From Snodgrassella alvi (GTDB taxonomy: Bacteria; Pseudomonadota; Gammaproteobacteria; Burkholderiales; Neisseriaceae): DNA of 64,000 bases. Made by a program: the position numbers and the translations under genes. Location of the stretch: the NCBI RefSeq assembly GCF_002777745.1, contig NZ_MEIO01000055.1, forward strand, positions 124,001-188,000, read 5' to 3'. Below are positions 58,797 to 64,000 of this stretch, in pieces (position 1 is the first letter of the stretch; each line of letters starts with the position of its first letter). The notes beneath the pieces were generated by a model. That model worked only from the letters and a program-made list of their open reading frames with translations. It had not been told where the DNA came from and did no database searches.

Positions 58797-60206
58797 TTAA
58801 TTCTGGTTTTTCTGGCGATTCCTGTTCCTGCTCGGGGTAAATTTAGGCAGCAAGAAATGCATACTCAACCCCTTAGGTTCTTGATTATCTGCATAAATCT
58901 TGCCATGATGGCGATCAATAATATGTTTGGTTAAAGCCAAACCCAAGCCAGTACCCGGTTTATTGGCACTGCTGTCTGCACGATAAAAGGCCGTAAAAAT
59001 ATGCGGCAACTGATTTTCTGCCACACCGGGTCCATTGTCGCTGATATCAACCTGCCATTGCTGCCTGCCACCCTCGTAAAGATGAACTTTGATTTCACTG
59101 CCCTCAGGGCTATAGTTAATTGCATTACGCACCACGTTGTCAAAAGCGCGATACAAATAGCTTTCATTGGCTTTTACCATCGCAGTTTCTGGAATGTCAC
59201 ACTGCCACAATAAAGTTTGCTGGTGCTGCATTGCTACTGCCTGATTATCGTCAACAATCTGCTTGATTAGCGGTACCAGTGCCAGCGGTTCCAGCGTAAT
59301 TGGTAAATCTGAGGTTTCCAGTCGCGATAAGGTAAGCAGTTCACCTACCAATAAATCCATGCGTCCCAGTTCACTTTCCAAACGTTGCAGGTGCTGTTCC
59401 TGCTTTTGTGGTTGCACATGAATCAAACCGATAATGGCCTGCATACGTGCCAACGGCGAACGCATTTCATGAGAAACGTGATGCAATAAATGACGTTCCT
59501 TTTCAACCAGCTTCTGCAATTTATCTGCCATATTATCGAATTGTACAGCCAGAGAATACAGTTCATCACGTCGTTCTGATAGCTGATGGGATACTCGGGT
59601 CTGCAAATTTCCATGTGCCAAACGATCCATACCTCGCCACAAAACACGAATCGGCTGGGTAATGTTGTTGGCCAGAATATAAGCAGTGAGTAAACCAACG
59701 ATAATAATGAAACTGAGAATAATAAATTCATGCCAGACTGGTGCAATCGGCAGGCCGGGAATAAAAAAAGGACTTGGCGGACGAGGTGTGCGCTCATGAC
59801 TCCAGCCCCGAATCATAAACAGATACTCTTCCCCAAGTGAGTTGTAGGAAATCTGTACCAGTTTTGAGTTTGGATGTGACAGGGCAAATTCATGTGCTTT
59901 GTCGATGTCTTCTGGGTCAATAGGACGTCCGAGAATATCGTTTTTGTTGTCACCGGTGATTACATACAGATTTTCACCACCAGGACTATTACCCCATTCT
60001 ATTAACTGTTCTCGTATACCGGCATCGCCACGCGCCTGAAACGCATTCATGGTACTACTGAGCAGATTTTCTTCAAAATTACGCTGTTGCTTGAACCGGG
60101 TTTCAGCAAGTGTGTTTTGCACCAGCCAGAAAGAAGAGCTGGCCACAAAAATGGCACAAACGATTACTGCGAGAAACGTAGCAAATATACGGGGAAACAG
60201 TTTCAT
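58797..60206 (-). CDS. misS: MisS/CpxA-type envelope stress sensor kinase
   Basis: Inner-membrane histidine kinase partner of MisR. ATG 60206 gives MKLFPRIFATFLAVIV, a first helix. A periplasmic sensor region (about 35-165) follows, a second helix (about 167-190), HAMP, the H-box HHVSHEMRSPLARMQ (phospho-acceptor His), N box NAINYSPEGSE, DNGPGVAENQ and GTGLGLALTKHI. The frame is open 24 codons further upstream into misR, but that part does not look like CpxA. A stable hairpin sits between misR and this start, with no good ribosome-binding site. Confidence 0.9.
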   Translation of the reverse strand: MKLFPRIFATFLAVIVCAIFVASSSFWLVQNTLAETRFKQQRNFEENLLSSTMNAFQARGDAGIREQLIEWGNSPGGENLYVITGDNKNDILGRPIDPEDIDKAHEFALSHPNSKLVQISYNSLGEEYLFMIRGWSHERTPRPPSPFFIPGLPIAPVWHEFIILSFIIIVGLLTAYILANNITQPIRVLWRGMDRLAHGNLQTRVSHQLSERRDELYSLAVQFDNMADKLQKLVEKERHLLHHVSHEMRSPLARMQAIIGLIHVQPQKQEQHLQRLESELGRMDLLVGELLTLSRLETSDLPITLEPLALVPLIKQIVDDNQAVAMQHQQTLLWQCDIPETAMVKANESYLYRAFDNVVRNAINYSPEGSEIKVHLYEGGRQQWQVDISDNGPGVAENQLPHIFTAFYRADSSANKPGTGLGLALTKHIIDRHHGKIYADNQEPKGLSMHFLLPKFTPSRNRNRQKNQN

Positions 60207-60214
60207 ATGATAGA

Positions 60215-60238
60215 ACAGGCTGTTTGTTAACAGCCTGT
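60215..60238 (-). other. misR-misS intercistronic hairpin
   Basis: 10-bp perfect stem ACAGGCTGTT / AACAGCCTGT with a 4-nt loop, between the misR stop and 8 bp before the misS ATG. No U-run, so it is more likely to affect misS translation or mRNA stability than to terminate. Confidence 0.6.
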
Positions 60239-60246
60239 ATTCTGGT

Positions 60247-60930
60247 TCAGTTTTTAACAAACAAATAACCCAGACCACGCACGGTCTGAATCAGACTGGC
60301 ATTGCCAAGCTTATGCCGGATACTTGAAATATGAACGTCAATACTGCGGTCAAATTTGGCCAATTTACGTTCCAGCGCTTCCAATGACAAGGTTTCTTTG
60401 CTTACTACCTGACCGGCATGGCGCATCAATACTTCAAGTAGATTAAATTCCGTACTGGTCAGCTCGAGAGGTTCTTCTTCGATGGTAACCTGACGCTTGG
60501 CTGGATAAAGTACGACACCACTGGCTGCAATGCTGTTCGGAATGCCATTCTGGTCGTTATCATGACTCTGGTGTGTCCGGCGTAAAATCGCATTAATACG
60601 CGCCAGCAACTCACGTGGCTGACAAGGTTTTGGTACGTAATCGTCCGCACCCATTTCCAAACCAATAATGCGATCAATATCATCACCTTTGGCTGTCAGC
60701 ATGATAATCGGTATCTTGCTTTGTACGCGAACTGTTTTTAAAACATCCAGACCGTTCATTTTCGGCATCATGGAATCCAGTACCACTACATTGTACTGAC
60801 CTGTTAAAATTTCTTTAACACCAGCCTCGCCATCGGCGACACGACTCACTTCCAGCCCTTCTGCTGTCAGATATTCAGTGAGTAACTCAGTCAACAAATT
60901 ATCGTCATCAATTAATAATACACGATTCAT
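60247..60930 (-). CDS. misR: MisR/CpxR-type response regulator
   Basis: OmpR-family regulator of envelope stress genes, very close in text to neisserial MisR. Receiver domain with D8/D9/D10 and phospho-acceptor D52 (VVVLDSMMPKMNG; Ser follows the Asp where MisR usually has Val), TAKGDDIDRIIGLEMGADDY, then a winged helix (about 130-227). Start ATG has a perfect AGGAGG site. Promoter region holds GTAAA repeats like CpxR/MisR sites, pointing to autoregulation. Confidence 0.93.
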   Translation of the reverse strand: MNRVLLIDDDNLLTELLTEYLTAEGLEVSRVADGEAGVKEILTGQYNVVVLDSMMPKMNGLDVLKTVRVQSKIPIIMLTAKGDDIDRIIGLEMGADDYVPKPCQPRELLARINAILRRTHQSHDNDQNGIPNSIAASGVVLYPAKRQVTIEEEPLELTSTEFNLLEVLMRHAGQVVSKETLSLEALERKLAKFDRSIDVHISSIRHKLGNASLIQTVRGLGYLFVKN

Positions 60931-60978
60931 ATAATCCTCCTAAATGGAAGTGCACAGTTTGTATTGACTACAAACGTA

Positions 60979-60992
60979 TTTACTTTATTTAC
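60979..60992 (-). promoter_or_regulatory. candidate CpxR/MisR box upstream of misR
   Basis: Minus strand GTAAA-TAAA-GTAAA, matching the CpxR GTAAA-N5-GTAAA consensus except for a 4-nt spacer, about 50 bp before the misR ATG. A further TGTAAAG lies at 61025-61031. Confidence 0.45.
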
Positions 60993-61092
60993 ACTTTGTA
61001 TCTTAACATGTAGGTTGAAATTATCTTTACAGTGGCAAGGCTTTTGCTCACTTTTTCATTAAAAACCACTATGTTAAATATGTGTCTAAACC

Positions 61093-62913
61093 CTATAAAC
61101 ATTTCATTTTCTGAGCGCTTTGCTGCTGATATTTCAGACAATCCTGCTGTAACTGTGGTATCACTGCCACTGCCTGAGGTTGCTGCTTGATTCTGCTTAT
61201 AAAATTAGGCACCAATCCCGGATAATAATGACTTACCTGACTAAACCACAGCTTCGCAGCCACACTCTGATGCTCCTGCTCTAAGTAAAGGCCACGTATA
61301 AAAGTGTTGCTATATGGTCGATACCGACCTGAGAGCAATGCAGCCTGTTTCCCCCATAAAGGTAAAAAAGATTCAGTCACATTAAGTTTTTCGATAACTG
61401 CCATATCAATATAATAACGCATAAAGTACATATGCTTACGTAAATCGCGTATATGATTTATTTGCTCAGCCTGTGGCAGATTACGATCAGCACGAACTTT
61501 TAAAAAACGTTGGTAAGCCAACATTTGCCATAATATCAATATCATACATAGCAACGTCATCACTGCCCAGAACTGGTTTACCCAAGTAGAAGCTGGCTGA
61601 CCAACTTCTGCCTGCTGCTTCTGTGGTAGTGGTGTCAATGCTATAAACAGCACAAATACAGCGAGAAAATAACTATACCACAACGGATATTCCAGCATGC
61701 TGTGACATAAAGACACCAGAATCATACTCACCAGTACAATCGATGCTGGATTAAATCCCTTATAAAAATGTGGCCTGATTGCCCATATAAAACAGATACT
61801 GGCAATTAAGAATCCTATTATTCCTGTTTCAGCCAGTAACTGTAGCACCAGATTATGACAATGTGTAAACAGCACTGTATTTTCATATTGTCGAAATCCA
61901 TTTGGATAAACATCTGCAATGGCAAAACCCTGATAAGCATAACTGCCCCAACCATAGCCAAACCAAGGCGCACTTTTAAATATCAGCCATGCCTTATGCC
62001 ATTCCATTTGGCGTCCAGACTGAGAAAAACCACCTTGCTCCAGCCGCGCTGTACCCGACTGGAAATTGATATGCAATAACATTTCAAACAAAGGACTTAA
62101 TATCAACTGAAACAGTAATACCAGTCCGATGGCTGTAGCCAGCATCAGCAGCAAACGGTTCGCCGCGGCACCTGCACGCCAACGCCAGAAAAATAGTGAC
62201 AAGCCAATTACCAACACATACACAATAATAGTACGTGAACCAATCAGCCCCATTACACCGGTAAACCAGATTAATAATGGCCATATCAGCCAGTTAGGCA
62301 GGCGCCGCTGCTGCCATAAAAAACACAGAGCCAGCACGCCCCACATCAGGTAATGCCCCAGATGATTGCGCTGCGCCAATTGTCCATAAATGTAATGGTT
62401 ACCTGGGCCGCGCAATACTCCCGGAATCCAGCTAGTCACACCGGTAAACTGCATCACACAGACCATTGACTGCAACAATACCCCCAGAACCAGAGCCAGC
62501 GCCAGAATCGTCACAGCCGGAGTCTGTCCAATGCGAACTACCCAGTCACGTACAGCCCAAGCCAACATAGCAAGCACTGCAAACACCAGTGCCGTCAAGT
62601 CAGACTGGCTGGCATAAGGAAGGTGCATTACTCGTGCTTGTAGCATCAGCAAAGCGGCAAGTAATAACAATCCGATACTGGTAGCAGGAAGTGAACATCG
62701 CGTTGTGCGTGTCAGCATCGTTAGCCCAAACAGACAGAGTGTAAAAAATAAAGTTCCTGCTTCCAGATAAAAACTCGACAGCGTACCAACACGCCAGCTC
62801 GACATAAATGGCACGATACATAGTGTCAGCATCCCCAGCCACCAGACCAGAGTAGATGAACGGTAAATATTTGGACACGAATCAATTTGCAGCTGATTCA
62901 TACAATTCTCCAA
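61093..62913 (-). CDS. pglL: PglL-family protein O-oligosaccharyltransferase
   Basis: A 606-residue polytopic inner-membrane enzyme of the Wzy/WaaL/PglL superfamily. In Neisseria PglL transfers lipid-linked glycans onto pilin and other periplasmic proteins. About 12 helices. Family motifs: GQLAQRNHLGHYLMWG in a periplasmic loop (about 178-193), GRQMEWHKAWLIF and APWFGYGWGSYA, FTHCHNLVLQLLAETG with the catalytic-type histidine, and CHSMLEYPLWYSYFL. A soluble C-terminal region (about 450-606) follows. WaaL-type O-antigen ligase is the alternative; the PglL-like EYPLWY text makes it less likely. Between tatC and misR. Confidence 0.82.
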   Translation of the reverse strand: MENCMNQLQIDSCPNIYRSSTLVWWLGMLTLCIVPFMSSWRVGTLSSFYLEAGTLFFTLCLFGLTMLTRTTRCSLPATSIGLLLLAALLMLQARVMHLPYASQSDLTALVFAVLAMLAWAVRDWVVRIGQTPAVTILALALVLGVLLQSMVCVMQFTGVTSWIPGVLRGPGNHYIYGQLAQRNHLGHYLMWGVLALCFLWQQRRLPNWLIWPLLIWFTGVMGLIGSRTIIVYVLVIGLSLFFWRWRAGAAANRLLLMLATAIGLVLLFQLILSPLFEMLLHINFQSGTARLEQGGFSQSGRQMEWHKAWLIFKSAPWFGYGWGSYAYQGFAIADVYPNGFRQYENTVLFTHCHNLVLQLLAETGIIGFLIASICFIWAIRPHFYKGFNPASIVLVSMILVSLCHSMLEYPLWYSYFLAVFVLFIALTPLPQKQQAEVGQPASTWVNQFWAVMTLLCMILILWQMLAYQRFLKVRADRNLPQAEQINHIRDLRKHMYFMRYYIDMAVIEKLNVTESFLPLWGKQAALLSGRYRPYSNTFIRGLYLEQEHQSVAAKLWFSQVSHYYPGLVPNFISRIKQQPQAVAVIPQLQQDCLKYQQQSAQKMKCL

Positions 62914-62949
62914 TAAACAATATCGTTAACTGGCTTCGCATTTATTTAT

Positions 62950-62985
62950 AAACAGGCTGCCTGAAAATTTTCAGGCAGCCTGTTT
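62950..62985. terminator. terminator made of two inverted DNA uptake sequences
   Basis: A perfect palindrome: AGGCTGCCTGAA on the plus strand (62954-62965) and again on the minus strand (62970-62981), with A/T-rich ends. AGGCTGCCTGAA is the Simonsiella-type uptake-sequence dialect. It lies 25 bp past the tatC stop and serves as its terminator. Confidence 0.9.
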
Positions 62986-63010
62986 ATTTCAGTATTAAGT
63001 AATAAAAAAT

Positions 63011-63778
63011 CTATTGTCTCGGCGACTGGACAGATAAGGCTGTCTCTTTTCTATCTCCCCCCAAACAACGACATATCAAAATCCCAACCTCATAAAGAAG
63101 GATCAGCGGAATGGCCAACAAAGTTTGTGACAAAACATCCGGTGGAGTTACCACAGCTGCCACTACGAAAGCCCCTACTACGACATAGGCTCGAGCTTTT
63201 TTCAACTGTATAACTGATACCAGCCCGATTCTGTTGAGCAGAATTACCAGTACCGGTACCTCAAATGTTACGCCAAATGCCACAAACATACCTAGAATAA
63301 AAGACAAATATTTATCAATATCGGTTGCCATGCTGACCCCAACAGGGGTAATACCGGTTAGGAAACGGAAAATAACCGGAAAAACCAGATAGTAGGCAAA
63401 TGCCATTCCTAGAGCAAACAGCAATACACTAGCAATTAACAAAGGTAAAATCAGGCGTTTTTCATGCCTGTATAACCCGGGGGCAACAAAAGCCCAGATT
63501 TGATACAGTGTATGTGGCAACGTGAGCAAAAATGCTGCCATTAATGTCACTTTCAACGGTACAAAAAACGGCGCAATTACCTCGGTAGCAATCATATGCT
63601 GCCCGGCCGGTAAGTTCGCCATTAAAGGTTCAGCCACAAAAGTATAAATTTTCTGCGCGAAAGGCACCATCAGCGCAAAACACAGCAACAGAATACCCAG
63701 AATCCACATCAGACGACGACGCAATTCCAGCAGGTGATCAATTAATGTCAATTCAGTATTTTCATCAACCGGCATCAT
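63011..63778 (-). CDS. tatC: twin-arginine translocase subunit TatC
   Basis: Six-helix inner-membrane receptor that recognises twin-arginine signal peptides and recruits TatA to export folded proteins. N-terminal LIDHLLELRRRLMWIL is the signature region. A second motif, FGVTFEVPVLVILL, lies near residue 165. ATG 63778 is spaced best from a GGATGAG site; GTG 63784 and ATG 63775 are alternatives. Follows tatB by about 14 bp and ends at the uptake-sequence terminator. Confidence 0.95.
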   Translation of the reverse strand: MMPVDENTELTLIDHLLELRRRLMWILGILLLCFALMVPFAQKIYTFVAEPLMANLPAGQHMIATEVIAPFFVPLKVTLMAAFLLTLPHTLYQIWAFVAPGLYRHEKRLILPLLIASVLLFALGMAFAYYLVFPVIFRFLTGITPVGVSMATDIDKYLSFILGMFVAFGVTFEVPVLVILLNRIGLVSVIQLKKARAYVVVGAFVVAAVVTPPDVLSQTLLAIPLILLYEVGILICRCLGGDRKETALSVQSPRQ

Positions 63779-63791
63779 AATCACTCATCCA

Positions 63792-64000
63792 TTAATGTCG
63801 GCGAACGCGTAATTTCGGGGTTATGCTACGCCGTGGCCGCATATCCCGTCGGCGCTGTAAAGCCTGCCGGTGTAATGAAACCCGATGCAGCAATGGTGCT
63901 TCCGCTATCTGTGTGCGATAGTCATGCAACGGTTCTAATACAGACATATTGTCTGTATCCTCTTGCGGTTTATCTTGAGTAAGCTGGTGCTTAAGTGCAT
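63792..64000 (-). CDS. tatB: Sec-independent translocase TatB, C-terminal part
   Basis: The frame is open from the right edge to TAA at 63792 (68 full codons). Only the hydrophilic C-terminal tail is visible: a polar stretch with HDYRTQIAEAPLLHR and a strongly basic end RRRDMRPRRSITPKLRVRRH, like the tails of neisserial TatB. The membrane helix and amphipathic helix lie beyond the window. The call rests on the position before tatC and the basic tail. Confidence 0.75.
   Translation of the reverse strand, partial: ALKHQLTQDKPQEDTDNMSVLEPLHDYRTQIAEAPLLHRVSLHRQALQRRRDMRPRRSITPKLRVRRH

Overview
The window reads as the chromosome of a member of the Neisseriaceae, most like the Snodgrassella / Simonsiella / Kingella group; I am confident of the family and less so of the genus. 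The evidence is the complete and ordered dcw cluster, a PilS/PilR pair, a MisR/MisS (CpxRA-like) pair, a PglL-type oligosaccharyltransferase, the lpt-rpoN-hpf run, an FtsI closely resembling gonococcal PBP2, and a terminator built from two inverted copies of AGGCTGCCTGAA, a Simonsiella-type dialect of the Neisseriaceae DNA uptake sequence. Base composition is moderately AT-rich, with a few much more AT-rich blocks.

Layout. 1-296: the start of an unknown gene running off the left edge. 371-6502 (minus): parC, pilS, pilR and rsmJ, packed tightly enough to be one transcript. 6811-24108 (minus): the division and cell-wall cluster mraZ-rsmH-ftsL-ftsI-murE-murF-mraY-murD-ftsW-murG-murC-ddl-ftsQ-ftsA-ftsZ. 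It has a strong promoter with four 10-bp MraZ-type boxes in front of mraZ, a dedicated ftsZ promoter, and a terminator after ftsZ. 24301-28567: MidA-like methyltransferase, PF06189 5'-nucleotidase, YqjM/NamA oxidoreductase, ybaK and ridA. 28628-35107 (minus): argJ, pssA, hflX, psd, ubiB, and a heme-utilisation gene behind a Fur-box promoter. 35349-37998: unknown membrane protein, obgE, rpmA, rplU (consensus promoter). 38639-40800: sparse region with a small secreted protein, a broken mepB and remnants. 40894-41989: ispB and a tRNA-Arg(CCU).

42023-46591 is the most interesting accessory block. It lies directly beside the tRNA-Arg gene and is a four-gene, AT-rich, minus-strand operon in which every junction is a 4-bp ATGA overlap. 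The order is a nuclease-like effector, a small middle component, a DUF3732 SMC/Rad50-like ATPase, and a PF04245 (NdpA/YejK) nucleoid-associated protein. The first three match the ABC-three-component (ABC-3C) conflict-system layout. The coupled nucleoid protein as a fourth subunit is not an arrangement I know to be described.

47002-64000 returns to core genes: fhs, tal, kdsD-kdsC-lptC-lptA-lptB-rpoN-hpf (LPS inner-core sugar synthesis, LPS export, sigma-54, ribosome hibernation), a glycine-zipper lipoprotein, a TerC/CBS/CorC membrane protein with a possible attenuator leader, engB, misR-misS, pglL, tatC and the 3' end of tatB. Many genes serve the envelope: peptidoglycan (mur, mraY, fts), phospholipid (pssA, psd), LPS (kds, lpt), pilus regulation and glycosylation (pilSR, pglL), envelope stress (misRS) and folded-protein export (tat).
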